Below are positions 12,226 through 24,651 of a DNA stretch of 64,000 nucleotides, piece after piece. Source of the DNA: Lepeophtheirus salmonis (lineage: Eukaryota > Arthropoda > Copepoda > Siphonostomatoida > Caligidae); assembly GCF_016086655.4 (NCBI RefSeq), contig NC_052135.2:23712363-23776362 (forward strand), given 5' to 3'. Position 1 is the stretch's first letter. Every line of letters begins with the position of its first letter. Both the position numbers and the translations under genes were made by a program. The notes under the pieces are model-generated. The model did no database searches and was not told the DNA's origin. It saw only the letters and a program-made list of their open reading frames with translations.

Positions 12226-15200
12226 TGTGCAGACATAATCCATAAATTCATTTATTTTACGTTTATCCCTCAAAAAATTATTTATGGTTTTCGAGGTTTG
12301 AACTCTGAGGTCAATCTAGAACTCAACAATTTTAGTCTTTTTTTTCTTTCAAGTTGGAGCAAGGGTTATGTATACATATGTATGTAGAGCGAGACTATTC
12401 AATTATGATCATAATTGATCTTACAGTAGGGGGTTAATGAAGCTATAATAATAAACGCCATAACCCCTAGTCAGAGTCCATGTATGAAGCATAATCAATA
12501 TTTATATTATATATGGCCTTATAAGTATATGGATAGTGTTTGACCTATAAGGTGAAAAAGGTCATATATGCCTTTTGAAAACTATTTTTTCCCTTTCTCC
12601 CTTCTTTTAATTAGTTAGTACTTGAATTGAATTATAATTAGAAGAAGGTTATTAAGTAATTATTTTGCAAATTAGCAAATTAAGTTTTTAGTGTTTTGAA
12701 TAGAAGAACTATTCAAGTACTTATTCAGCTAAATGATATATTCATACTACAAATGTAATTTTTATCTAAATTGCATTTTTTGTCTTTAAGTATGTTTTTT
12801 ACCACAAATCTATTGAAATTTATAGTTGCTAGAAAAATCATTTATTGATAACAATATTTTGACACTGTTAAAGTGTGGACTAGGACTAGACGCATTTATC
12901 AGTAAGACTTTATGTGATTCGTCAAAGTTTCAACAATTAAGGATATAATATTTCCCTAAAACACCAAGATGTGCAATCTGCATTACTCCTTCATACAAGA
13001 ATTTTAAACTATTAGACATTTACTGTCTCGATAGCTATAAAAATAAAAAAGTGGACAAACGTAATGACTATGTGATATAATATTTGTATTTATGACGTCA
13101 TTTTCCATCGATTTTATTTGTTTTATTTTACATAACGGCAACGCATTTTTTATCAACCATAAAAAGGAGTAACTTAGACCTCTGTGATTTGTCTATGAAA
13201 TATTGTCGTTTTCTTAATGTTTGTTAGTTGAGCAATGATATGACAGACACAGAAAATCAGAAAAAGTATACAATAATATTTTTAGAATAAGCAGACTACC
13301 AACCAAAGAAAATGTAGCTTACCATGCTGAAAAGAAATGCAGGCAGTCCAGATAAATTGACAGCCTTCCTATGTATTGTGTTAACCATTTAAAATCCAAT
13401 TCAACAACTGAATTTAAATAATCAAAAATATCTAGTTAAATCTTGTGTTTAATATAGTTTTATAGAATAATATAGAATAGAGCTTCGAAATACTTTGTTG
13501 TATAATAACTAACTATTTAGACTAAAGTAATAGTTTTTATTTTAATAAAAATAGACAATAATTATAGACTATTTAAAAAAATATAGCGAAAATTATAAAA
13601 AGTTTAATAGATAAATTTTCTACACTTTATTTTTGCATCTTGGAATCTTACATCAAAAAGGCTTGTTTGTAGCCAAGGAAATCTTTTGAAGTTAACAGGC
13701 ATGTTTCGTCAAATTGTTTTGTAATATTTCTACAGCTCCGGAAATATTATAATATTATTTTGAAACCTTCTACTTTATTGTTATATTTGAGTAATAGATT
13801 CTTTTTTATTCAGTAGGGTCATATCTTAGAGACTTTAGTTGGTATATGTATATCACTGCCTGATTATTTGTTTGCCTTGAGCGTTTGATAACCAGGGATC
13901 TTAAGTAGAAATTCATTAAAACCCGTTACATTTTTATAGATATTACATTTTATATCATACCTACCAATATTAAATTACTTTGTTCGAGTCAGGGGAAAAA
14001 ACAGAATAAGTTTTTGTAACTTTTCTTCATCTATTAATCCACTTTGACCATCTACATACACACTATATAAATAGGTACATATTGAACGATGAATAGGTAT
14101 ACATACATGCCGATTGATATAATATTAGATTGTCCGTTTTCACGTTCATATTATTCTCCTCCATCAATAAGAGTTTTTTTGTTGTGACAATGATACAGCA
14201 GACTTTAACAAAGTTTAGCAGAATACAAATCATTTTAGCTTGGGGGAAAAATGTTAAAAAGTTTGTTAACTAAAAAATATTGTTTATACACCTTGTTTTC
14301 AATAAGTTAAGGGGTCTATGACGTTTTTCATGCTTGTAATTTCCCTGTTTTATAAAACATAACACAAAATAACGTTCCTTTCTTTTTTCTAAACATCTAT
14401 CACTTTAACTAGGGTTAAATTTTGCTATGTTATATTAGAGTTTTGAAATTATAAAAACAAGGTGCAAAATATTTTTAACTGATAAGCTGAATACTAAGAA
14501 AATATAGAGATACAATTTTTCATGAAAACATATTGAGAAAGATACCAGAGACTTAAAAATACAAATACCCATAAAATCACTAAAGTCTCCTGTTCCAATT
14601 CAAAAATGGCTTGATAGGTGTTAAACTCTGTCCAAGGTAGTTTTTTGAGTGTCCCATCAGAAAAGATATTCTTGCAGGGGGAAAAAAATATTATTCTAAG
14701 AAGGGACACTCTAATATATACATATGTATGTTATTATTGATGAAATATTTGGTTTTTTTTCTCTTACTTAAAACAATCGCATTAACAGCAATAAATATAC
14801 CTTGAATAGAAAAAAAAATTAATTAATTAATTATTATTATTTTATTGGTAAAAACTTTTTACTATGAAACGATAATAATGATTATATTATTATTACTTTC
14901 TTTAAAACCATTTATAAATTAGTTTTTTTTTCTTAAATAACTTATTTGATAGGATTCTCTTCGTTTCTATCCTTCATCATTTAATATTTATTGAAAAAAT
15001 CAATTATAATTGATTAAATTTATAAGACTTTGATAAAAAAAAATTATTTGCAATCTTATTTAATATATGTAGGTAAAAATATAACTGATTTAATTAATTT
15101 TTCTATTGAGTTGTATTAAAAAAGTTGCAGTTTCTTTTTTGTTAAAGTCGTTGTGTTATAATTAAAAAGTCTTGAGTAGGTGTGTTCGAAGAAATTACAT

Positions 15201-15304
15201 TTTTTTACTATTACAATTGTTATTTAACAATTTCATTAAAATAAATATTTTTGTAGATATCTATAGCATAAAGCTTTTTTATTATGCTGAGTATACATTA
15301 ATAC
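12226..15304. other. Non-coding, no gene seen
   Basis: About 3 kb with no transposon end or exon recognised. It holds a CRE-like palindrome TGACGTCA at 13093-13100 and an AATT microsatellite at 14817-14832 followed by TTA repeats. Confidence 0.6.
14817..14832. repeat. (AATT)4 microsatellite
   Basis: Four tandem AATT units running into short TTA repeats; a simple-sequence tract. Confidence 0.85.
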
Positions 15305-15885
15305 TAATGTTGGGGTTCTGTTTGAAAGTTCTAGACTGGTCTAAGACAGTTATAATTTTTGTCGTAACAAAATAAGTAAAGATCGTGAGGGTCGGTCACA
15401 TAAAAATACTCAATCCTTATCGATCCAACAAAAAATTATGTCTATGACAATTCGATAGATTAATTTTAAAAATAGATTCACGAATTGAAATGATTAAATT
15501 TTGATCCATGATTTTTTATGAAACGAACAAATTTTTTCCTCTTAAGAAGTTTGATCTCAATTGGCCTTTTTAAAAAAGTCACTTTGCATCTTTTAGATTT
15601 TTTGATGACAACATGTGTCTTTCCATATTGTTAACATCTGTACTATGACGTCACATGAAGTTTAAAGTGCTTCATAGATTTAAAACTTGTATATTTAGGA
15701 TTTGGGTGATAATCGGTACATTGAATAAAAATGACATAACGATTCTACGATTTGAAAACGAACAAATTTCGATTAAATTTCTCTGAGCGTTATGTCTACC
15801 AAAATGTCTGTCCAAATCGGTGTAGAAAAAATTACTTAAGACCAAACTAAAAGTTAAATCATTTTGGGACTCTGCCTCTAAACTA
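15305..15885 (+). mobile_element. Family A hAT-like element
   Basis: It begins TAATGTTGGGGTTCTG and ends near ...CTCTAAACTA, degraded versions of the family A termini. Flanks ATTAATAC (15297-15304) and CTTAATAT (15886-15893) match at 6 of 8 positions, a decayed 8-bp duplication. The 581-bp interior includes 'ctagactggtctaagac' and the palindrome TGACGTCA at 15646-15653. Non-coding. Terminal decay marks it as older than 8836-9286 or 18667-19156. Confidence 0.7.
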
Positions 15886-16103
15886 CTTAATATGTATATA
15901 CAATACATACATCAAGTATTTAATTACACTGTCTCATATTTAATTTGGTTATCTGTTAAGTTTTGTGTTTGAGTCTAAAACTACTTTTATAACATATCTG
16001 GCATAAGAAATATTTGAATTTTAGTTTAGGTTGTTGTTTTTGAACCATGAAAAAACTCTAAATACACCATGAATAAATACTGATTTCAAGTCATCAATTT
16101 ATG

Positions 16104-16515
16104 TATGGTGCGTCAAGATAAAAACAATTTTGTACAAAAATCAAATAAAGTAAAAATTCAATTTTTTGTTCATCATATATATACTATCCAACATTCCATT
16201 GACAAATTATTTGAGTCTATTATAGGATTTGTATTTAAATTCGCAAGATGAGTCAAAATATGCAAAAATATTAGCTATAGCTTAGAACTTTTATTTGATT
16301 TAAGAGGCCTTCAAATAAAATCTGTCAATTTCTCATTATTATCTTCTGTCAAATATTTTTTCTATTTTGGGTGCCATTTACAGGTTTTCCAAACGATAAA
16401 TTAGAATAATTTATTGATAGAAATGGAGATAATTCGTTGAAAAAACACAAATTTAATCTACACTTAATTTTGAGAAAAATTATTATGGCTTACTTTTGTG
16501 TTGACGGGCCAAATG
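16104..16515 (+). mobile_element. Family B miniature element, copy 2
   Basis: It starts 'tatggtgcgtcaagataaaa' and ends 'ttttgtgttgacgggcc', an inverted-repeat pair. The interior 'gcttagaacttttatttgat', 'aaataaaatctgtcaatttc' and 'cacttaattttgagaaaaat' recurs in copies at 41399 and 56667 (same orientation) and in reverse at 10644, 43763 and 54455. Non-coding, about 410 bp. Confidence 0.7.
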
Positions 16516-17222
16516 TATATCTTTGAAGAAAAAAAAACATGAACCATTTGAATTTTTTGGAACTCATAAATTATTTGGAGAGAAAAATAAATATTCGACA
16601 AATGGAATCTTTTTTTTTTTTTTTTTTTGAAGTACAGCAATGTTTTAGCATATGTTTTAGTTTATAGTAAAACTGTTGATTTTTTTCTGAAAACTAAGTA
16701 TCTGCAATACTCGATAAACTTTAGCGAATTCGGAATTATATTATAACCCACTATACTCTAGCAAATATTTGGGTTGCTTAAATATCAATTTAATCTCAAT
16801 ATTTTTTGTAAAAAACCATTTTCAGATTCGGAATGTGGCGTCCAATAATAATCAAATCCATATAGAAATAAAGTAATTTTCAGAATAACTTTTTTTATTT
16901 TTCGAATGACTTTGTATAAGTGCAAACTTTATTACTAAATTGTCTGTATAAGAGCAACTTATCAAATTAAAACACATATATTCAAGAGATATCTACATAT
17001 CAAATAGATACTGTTAAAGATACCAACAGTTCATAGATTTAAAAAAAATCAAAATTGGTTAGAAAAAAAACCAAAGATTTTACAGACTAAAAATACATCA
17101 AACTAACTTAATATTTAAATTTCATATGCATAAAAATAATTACATTATTAGTATACTACATACTCATATAATTTTTTTAGACATGGGGTTTTAGATGTGT
17201 TTCAGATAAATGTAATTAGTCG
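16516..17222. other. Non-coding spacer
   Basis: AT-rich spacer with a T19 run at 16610-16628. Nothing else recognised. Confidence 0.6.
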
Positions 17223-17416
17223 TAGGGTTTGGTCTGAAAATACAAGACTGGCCAGAGACCGTTATCATTTCTGTGAGATATAATTAACTCTGTTCAAGTA
17301 CAGCCTAAAATCATTATATAGTAAAAATTTATGTGTTCACTACCGTTCCATATCTGTGTATAAAAAAAAACAGAACCCAAAAGAAAAATTAAATGTGGGA
17401 CAGAATCTCAATACTA
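17223..17416 (+). mobile_element. Family A hAT-like element, short copy
   Basis: It begins TAGGGTTTGGTCTG and ends ...CTCAATACTA. Near the start it shares 'gactggccagagaccgttat' style sequence with family A, but it is only 194 bp, so it is internally deleted. Flanking 8-mers do not match. Its retained interior differs from that of the other short copy at 907-1097. Confidence 0.6.
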
Positions 17417-18666
17417 GTATATTAATATGGTTTTTGAAATCTCGAGATTAATATTAATATAATATTCTCAAAGTCTTGTTCTGGATTCTTGAATATTTTT
17501 ATCTCAAAAATAAAGACCAAATCAACTAGATGGAAGAAAAAAATGTCTTGCTCTTTCCTTGAATTTGTGTAAGACAGTCTTGATCAAAAAACACTTTTTA
17601 AAACAGACTTTTATAAAACTGTTCTACATTTTTTAATGATGAATTCCTTTTTGTTAGAAAATGTTCTTGTATAAGAGTTTCAATTTTTTTAAATATAAAT
17701 ATCCTGGTATTGGGGTTTGTCATTGTTTACGACTGTCAATTTAAATGACAAATAGTAAAAATGGTAATTGTGCCACCAATTAAAAGAGTTTTATTCTTCA
17801 ATATAGATATTTGGCTCCTCATTATCGATATTTATGTGTGTGTATTGTAGGCCTATACCAAATTTGCAATAAATTTGACATGAAAAATATATTAAAATAG
17901 ATCCTGTCAATAAATTTTCATTCTTTATTGTGTCGAGATAGATTTTTTTTTCTTCTGATTTAAGAAAAACATTTGGTGTTCTTGAAAAAAAGAACCTTTA
18001 GACACGCAAATCGATCTTTATTCAGGTTCTATATTTTGCAAAGAAATGGAGTATAGTTTTGATAACTGTGTATATATAATGGATTGAAAGACAATCTGTG
18101 CATTTTTTCCCCACATAAGATGATTTTTTTTTCTTCAAATTGGCAGTATGAAACACCCTGTTAATGGCATTTTAATGTATATTAAAACAAAATACGTTTA
18201 CTCTATAATTTGGTGCATGAGTTATGTGTTTTAAAATAATTCGTTTGTCATGGAGGAGAAACAACTTTGCTGATAAGTAATATTTTCTACATACGTTATA
18301 TAGGTATATACGAGATCATCAGCTGTACATAGAGGCATTGCATATTCTTCGAAAAATAAAAGATTCTTATGATAATGGTTCTTCTACTCATGTCAGATAT
18401 ATGCAATTTGTACATATTATGTTCTTAATATATACGTATGTACAATGTACGAGCACTTTTTTTTTTTTTTTTGAGTTAAATATGGGTGCAGTGGGTTCTA
18501 AAAAAATCATTTTATAGTCGAACATAAATTTAGCAAAAAAAAAAATATTTATGACATATGTATGTATAAAAACGATTTATAATTGTTATTTGAAAGAATA
18601 GATTAGAAAGGTGGGAGGAGCTGGGAGTGAGGGAAGGAAACACCAAAGTTCTGTCATAATTTTTAC
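17417..18666. other. Non-coding, no gene seen
   Basis: AT-rich sequence with a T16 run at 18457-18472 and the palindromic word GTACAATGTAC at 18440-18450. No gene or element recognised. Confidence 0.6.
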
Positions 18667-19156
18667 TAGTGTTGGGCTCCGGTATGAAAATTATCTATTG
18701 ATCTGAAACCAATATGGTTTGTAATGGACCAAACTAATTTGGTCCACTAAAGAAGTTAGTTTAGGACCAATACCAATGAAAAATTTGGTCTCAATCAGTC
18801 TCATATAAAATTCTGTCCAGACAGATTCTATAGATGACTTGATTTTGACGTCAGTTGTGTTTCAAAATTGTGAACTATAGCACAGTAACCTCATATGAAT
18901 TTAAATGATTGTGGCATAAATCAAATGTATAGAGCGCACAAATCAGACTAGGGAAGATTATCGGTCCATAGATCGTGACCAAATAATTGGGCTAAATATT
19001 GAAAATGAAAAAGTTAGTTCACGATTTAAGAACGATTAAATTTTCGTCTAAGATTGTTTTCTGTTACGAAATATTAGTGAGAATCGGTCAAGTAAAAAAC
19101 AAAGTACTTAAGACCAAACCAAGGAAGAATCGTTCTTGGAGCGAGTATCAACACTA
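18667..19156 (+). mobile_element. Family A hAT-like element, reference copy with perfect 8-bp duplication
   Basis: A 490-bp element beginning TAGTGTTGGGCTCCGG and ending GGAGCGAGTATCAACACTA. The termini form an inverted repeat (TAGTGTTG... / ...CAACACTA) and fit the hAT terminal pattern YARNG. The flanks are ATTTTTAC at 18659-18666 and ATTTTTAC at 19157-19164, an exact 8-bp target duplication, diagnostic of hAT-type insertion. The interior carries repeated GGTCC/GGTCT words and the palindrome TGACGTCA at 18846-18853. There is no coding frame, so a hAT transposase encoded elsewhere must have moved it. Confidence 0.88.
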
Positions 19157-19164
19157 ATTTTTAC

Positions 19165-22100
19165 CAGGTTGTTTTTGTTTTTTTTTACTTTATTGGTAAC
19201 TACAAATATAAAATTGTGTACCACGAAAATCGAGTGACACGAACAATCTCATGTTTAAAAAAAGGAGTAAATCTTTTAATTACTGTCATTAATTTAACTT
19301 GTGATTGTTTTGTTTGTAAAATAAGTCTGTTTTTTTTAAGAAGAAATTGAGGACAAGGTAAAAAAAGGGGGGAGGGAAATAAGAAAAAAGTCATCAGAAG
19401 AACCAAACTATTGTCATAGAAACGTCCTAACTTTACATATCGAGATTAAAAGATGAATCACTTATTAATAGATCTAAAATATCTTTAAGGCATGTCTATA
19501 TTCTCTATTATGTATACTTAAGATTAGAAATTCGAAGCATTTTTTACCAAGCAAGATTTTTGTAGTTGGCATTTGGAGCAGTATTCTCATTTTCTATAAG
19601 ATCTATCAGTATTATTTAACTCTTGAGAAGAGGACATTCATCTATAAAGTGCATGTACTCATGCATAGAATTATAGATACATTGAGGTCTTTAGATGTCA
19701 TTTTTTACACCATAAATCTTTTATAAACTTTATACACTGGCAGTGCTTAGTGCATAATTTACATTTACATTTTTTTTTGCTCGTAATTTTTTGGAATTAA
19801 ATACATTGAACGATATCAGTGGTAAGTAATTAGTTTTTAGTTTTGTTTAAAAAATTAAACTTATTGTAAGAAATAATTATTGATATTCAAATGTGAAATA
19901 GCCAAATGTGAGGAAAATCCATTTTGCTTATATTTGTGTATTGACATTTCAGAAATGTTAACCCCAGTATATTTAGCCCTCACTTACTCTTATGTATTAG
20001 TAGCGGTTGTAACCGGCATTGTTTAGAGTAATTAGGCGTCGGCTAAGAGACAAACTTTACTTTAATAGTATAAAAGATAAATCCCTTAAATCATCTACTT
20101 TACTCTCTGTTTTGATTGAGCAGACTTACACAAAACTACATAATACTTCAATCAATTCATATGTTTTCTATCATCGAAAATGATTTAGTAATAAATATAA
20201 ATTAAGAAAGAAATGTATTTGGGATGACGAATGAGTACCTAAATCTGTATAGTGCCTGAAACAACCAAAATTAATTTCAACATACCAGCATTTATATTTT
20301 ATTCAAATTTTAATATATACTGTAAATGTAAATGAATTATGATATACATTAGAGAGCTATGACCAAACAAGCAGAATTAATGCACACGCCTGAAATATTT
20401 CATTAATACTATTACATTATTATTTCTTATATTATAAACATTTATATTATTTACATCAATCCTATATACACACGCCCGTAATATTTCATCAATATGACTA
20501 CCTTGTTATTTTTTAGATCAAAATATGTTGATGTCATACACCATAGAGCACTACTATTTGCATTGTTCGTAACTAGATAGAGGCTTGTATCCAACCTAAT
20601 AAAACGTATAACAGCGAAGGAACTCTTCTCCCAAACATTCATTAAATGGTGAGGGTGACGATGTTAATTTTGGGTTTTTCTTTTTATACTTAGAATTTAC
20701 AAGGCTGCCTTATATTATTGATGACGTCACTCTATTTTATTGAATATATATGAATTAAAATTGGCAGACATTAGATATAAAGAAATACAATTCAATTATA
20801 CAAATGAAACATGTAGTGACTTGAAAGGCTTGGATCCATCAATCATTTATTGTTATTACTATTATTTTGCTCCATTAGACCCATGACAAATAAAAATGTT
20901 GTGAGTAGACATTGAAACAAAACAAAAAAACACAACAAGGAACGAAGAAAGAAAAGAAAAAAAACCTCAATTCTAAAGATAAATTATGGAGCTTTATAAT
21001 AATTATATGAATATGCATGTAACGTACTCTGAGAGAGGCCCTTGCAAGAGCCCACCACATTTACTTAAGAGTGAATACAATTACTAAAGTAATGAAAGAT
21101 AATTAAATTTAATTGTAGGTTTTTAGAGGAGATGAAACAGGTAAAATAATAATAATAATGAAACTTACACATACTTCAAAAAACTACATTTCCACATCTT
21201 ATTTATCACATAAACAATTTGGATAATGATTTGTATTAATGAGGAGAAAAGGCCTTTGTATCATTAATTATTATCCTTCCACTAAAATGGCTTCAGATCA
21301 CAGAATGTTTCAATATCATTCGGACTCTTTTTGAAGCAATAGCTCCTTTACTCTTTCTTTTATTTACAATAAAACATTTGAAGGTGTTTCTTTGACACAT
21401 TAGATTTAATTGTTATTCTATGTCAGTAAACGTCAAAGTTATTTTAAAATGCCTGAGTTAGAGAAGAAAGTGTACGCACAGATTATTCACTGTTTATTTC
21501 ATGTATATAATTTTTTATGTCGGCTGTGTGGGCAATTCCAGGAGTACCAAATACATAGCCAGAAATCCAGAAGATGTGGCCCCCTGTATGTGGACAGACA
21601 AACTTTGCTTTAATAATATGTATTCGTCTTTTCTATTCTAATTTAATATGACACATTGAGCTTTAGCTGCACAAGTTCGTTGTTAAACCTCCTCTAAAGT
21701 TACATGCATTCTTGTCTTAAATATGTACTCCCCTGTTCTTTCCTTTTCTTTTTAGTATGATAAGCTAAGCTATGGCTATACACGGTTGTTGTTTCACATA
21801 CAAACAAACTTTAACTTTTTTGATATAGAGATAACCATAATACTACGATTTGGTCATTCTTCATTAAATATTCACATAAAAATTCAAGCTTTGCAACGTT
21901 GTCAGGCGTTTTTATCCTCTATGAATCATTTTTTCAGTACACTTGTCGTAGGGAGAAAAACACAAAGTTCAACTAGTATACTCTACAAAAGTTTTAAAAT
22001 GATTGACTCATTATCTCAAAAGAATGACGATATATAAGTGGAGTTTGCTAAACTTACACGTATTTTATCTAGAGGGTATTTCCACTAAGGTTTTTTATAC

Positions 22101-23549
22101 TAAAGCCCCTTCAAGTTAAAATGTAATCTATCACGCAATTATACCATTAAAATAAAAATGTACCTTTGTAGTAATTTTTTTTTAATCTGTTGTTTACTTT
22201 TTAATTATTATTTTCCAAATTTGTGTTTATTACATTGATTAGCTCAACTCTAATTGGTTGTTGTTAAGTTGTAAACAATTTCCTAATATTTAAAAATTAT
22301 CTCCATAGTTTGGAAGAAGAATTTGTTAACTATCAGTAAATTGTGTGCTTATTCTTACATTTTTTTTCAATAGGAAAGGGGGTAGCCAACTTTGCACGGA
22401 CATCAAATCTTCTCATTCTATCTCAAAATTGAAAACAGTGTAAGCTAAAATTCAATGATTACAACCTTTTAATAATAAGGATTGAAGCAAAGCGAAGAAT
22501 AGTTTATTAGAGTATGTCAAAAGGAATCTAGATTAGCATTTGGAAGGATCTTGAAAATAGATGAAGTGTCTCATTATGTTGAGGAAAACTTTTGAAGCAT
22601 TAGGAGGGGGTCTTAGAATCAAATCTTTGACTGAGGGATGAGTCCAGAGATGAAATGGATCACTTCTACTCATCTTGTAATGTATCAAGTCTCTTTCTTG
22701 CATCTTTGATGACACTATACTTACTTTAAGAAGAACAAGCTGACAATTATTATCAATTCCTATCTAAAAACTTATCCAAAAAATGGTAATAAGTTTGAGC
22801 AAGAGACATTGTTATAGGCGTAAAAAATATAATTGAATTATATTGAGATTCATTCTTAAAGCGAGTTTATACAATGCCTCCAATTTCGAGATAAAAAGAG
22901 AAAATTTGATGTGTTGTAATTGTAATCCATACAGGAATTGTTGCGAGACTTGTGGTACAATGTAAAATGAACTATGCGATATGTCTTTGAAAAGTGTCAA
23001 ATTCCCTTGGTTTTCTAATCTATTTTGATATTATTAATATTAAAGCAGGTACTGTTTACAATAAATGTACCTGCATATAGAAGAGGTTAACTATATTCTT
23101 TGTGTAATATGTATTTCTTATATTACCTCGAATGCAAATAAATAAATGAATTTATTTATAGTTATTCATAGAAATGCATATATATGTTTTTGGAAAAACA
23201 GCTATTTTTGGCATATTATACAATCATATGATATATTATTCATTGTAATTCTTTCTTTCCTGACTTTTTAATACATATACTTTCATCTTGTTATAGCATA
23301 TAAATTAGTATTTGGTTTCAAAGAAAGTAAAAGAGAGATCAAGGAAGCAAAAATGAGTCCATGATCTTAAAAAGACCTTCTTTCATAGCCCTTTGATAAT
23401 GGGTGAAATATATTGATTATAATACAATCTAACTTATTTGCATATGAACTATGTATCTCTAATATGAGTACATAAAATTTTTCAAAAAAACATTTTTTAT
23501 CAAACATATGTTAATCATTCACATTTTACAAAGCTTAAACTAACTTGTA
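19165..23549. other. Non-coding, no gene seen
   Basis: Over 4 kb with no transposon termini recognised. It contains a short direct duplication (20383-20515) and a TGACGTCA palindrome at 20722-20729. Open frames of 60-83 codons here on both strands lack domain-like composition and overlap each other's strands. Confidence 0.55.
20383..20515. repeat. Local direct duplication
   Basis: The block beginning 'cacacgcctgaaatatttca' near 20383 recurs as 'cacacgcccgtaatatttca' near 20468. Both are followed by similar 'ttattt' and 'tatgactac/tactattac' sequence. The two units are about 85 bp apart, consistent with a small tandem duplication that has diverged. Confidence 0.6.
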
Positions 23550-23870
23550 TAGTAGTTATTTTGATTTTTACTTTGGTTAATTCTGCCTTTAAAGCCATGT
23601 AGCTTTATTGTGTGCATTTTTCAAAAACAGTGCAAAAAAGGTAAAATTTTCACAAGTATTATCAATATATTCTACCTTATATCCTGAATTTTTGAGGTTT
23701 TTGAAAAACGTCAGTTATAAAGCTACATTTTTTTTTGACGGAGGCACATCCAATGTTCGATATAAAAGTAACTGGTATATTCACTTAATTTAGGCTTTAG
23801 AAAAAGAGAATACTATGAGTTTGTATAACCTTAACGTAAAAGTCAAATTAGAATAAGTCTAAGGTACATT
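23550..23870. mobile_element. Family D repeat, partial copy
   Basis: The block 'aactggtatattcacttaat' followed by 'ttaggctttag' and 'taacgtaaaagtcaaatta' aligns with 31738-31840 inside the 30630-31865 element, in the same order and orientation. The terminal GTAGGGGAGAC sequence is absent here. The left boundary is a guess. Confidence 0.45.
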
Positions 23871-24177
23871 ATTGACAAAATATTTAATAATATACCACAG
23901 TACTTTTCAAAATATGAAGAGGTTTGTGACTAGGATTTTTCTTTAGAGAGGTTTAGGGTTGACTAATTTAAGATTATGCAGGATAAGGATTCAAAAATTA
24001 GAATCATCTTCCAGGCCGTTTAGCCTCAGTTCTAAAAGTCTGACAATTTTTTACTTGGGATCATTCGAAAGAACTATCAAACAGATACAATTTGATGTTT
24101 GTTTAATTTTTGTACAATCAAAAATGTCCGAGTAACAATCAAAACGGCAGAGCAGGTGCGATGCCCTCCGTACACAA

Positions 24178-24651
24178 GTGTACGCTGTTCTGAACAGGAT
24201 AAATTATCGTTTCTTGACTGAATCAGGAGCTCAGGTCCAGGTAACCTTCACAATCAAACATCCGGCTCAGTCCATGTTCCTCGGTGTCGTGGCGTCCGAC
24301 GGCAGAAAGATGCCTCCCTACTTCTTCAAGGCTAACGAGAAAGTGACCATGGACGTCTACTACTAGGTCCTCAGTTATCATGTCTTGGCATGGTTGAAGA
24401 GTACGTTCCCCAGGGACAACTATTTGATTCTGGCCTTCGTACTCACCCAACGCGAACCCCTGGACTATCCTGCTTAGTGTGTCTTGATGGGCAAGACAAA
24501 CAAGATTCCTCACCCAAATGTAGATGCCCAGAAGGCCGTGATCACGGAAGAGCGGAAAAATTTGTTCTTGGACTTCATCAAGGCCAGCTTTGCTTCTGAT
24601 CGTCCCCCTATGGAAGTCATCATTCAGAATGGAGGGGAAAATATTGAATAA
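24178..24651 (+). pseudogene. Mariner-like transposase relic (lineage 2), internally deleted
   Basis: One frame runs 158 codons to a TAA at 24649 and is interrupted only by TAG at 24364 and 24475. Its N part reads VTFTIKHPAQSMFLGVVASD and then RKMPPYFFKANEK, which matches the same region of the 42658-43161 transposase (VVASDGKKMPHLFFKA). The C part (MGKTNKIPHPNVDA, then QNGGENIE at the stop) is a mariner C terminus different from the other two copies, so this is a separate lineage. The N-terminal DNA-binding region and the first catalytic Asp are missing. Between DNY and EPLDY an in-frame deletion has removed the block that should hold the second Asp (QDGA-type motif). It cannot encode an active enzyme. 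GC is visibly higher than in the surroundings, typical of transposon coding DNA. Confidence 0.85.

Noticed and set aside
22533..22715. 60-codon minus-strand frame with balanced composition
   Set aside because: Short, no domain or splice context, and neighbouring frames do not extend it.
24223..24513. 96-codon minus-strand frame
   Set aside because: Antisense shadow of the mariner relic at 24178-24651, whose plus-strand reading has clear transposase similarity.
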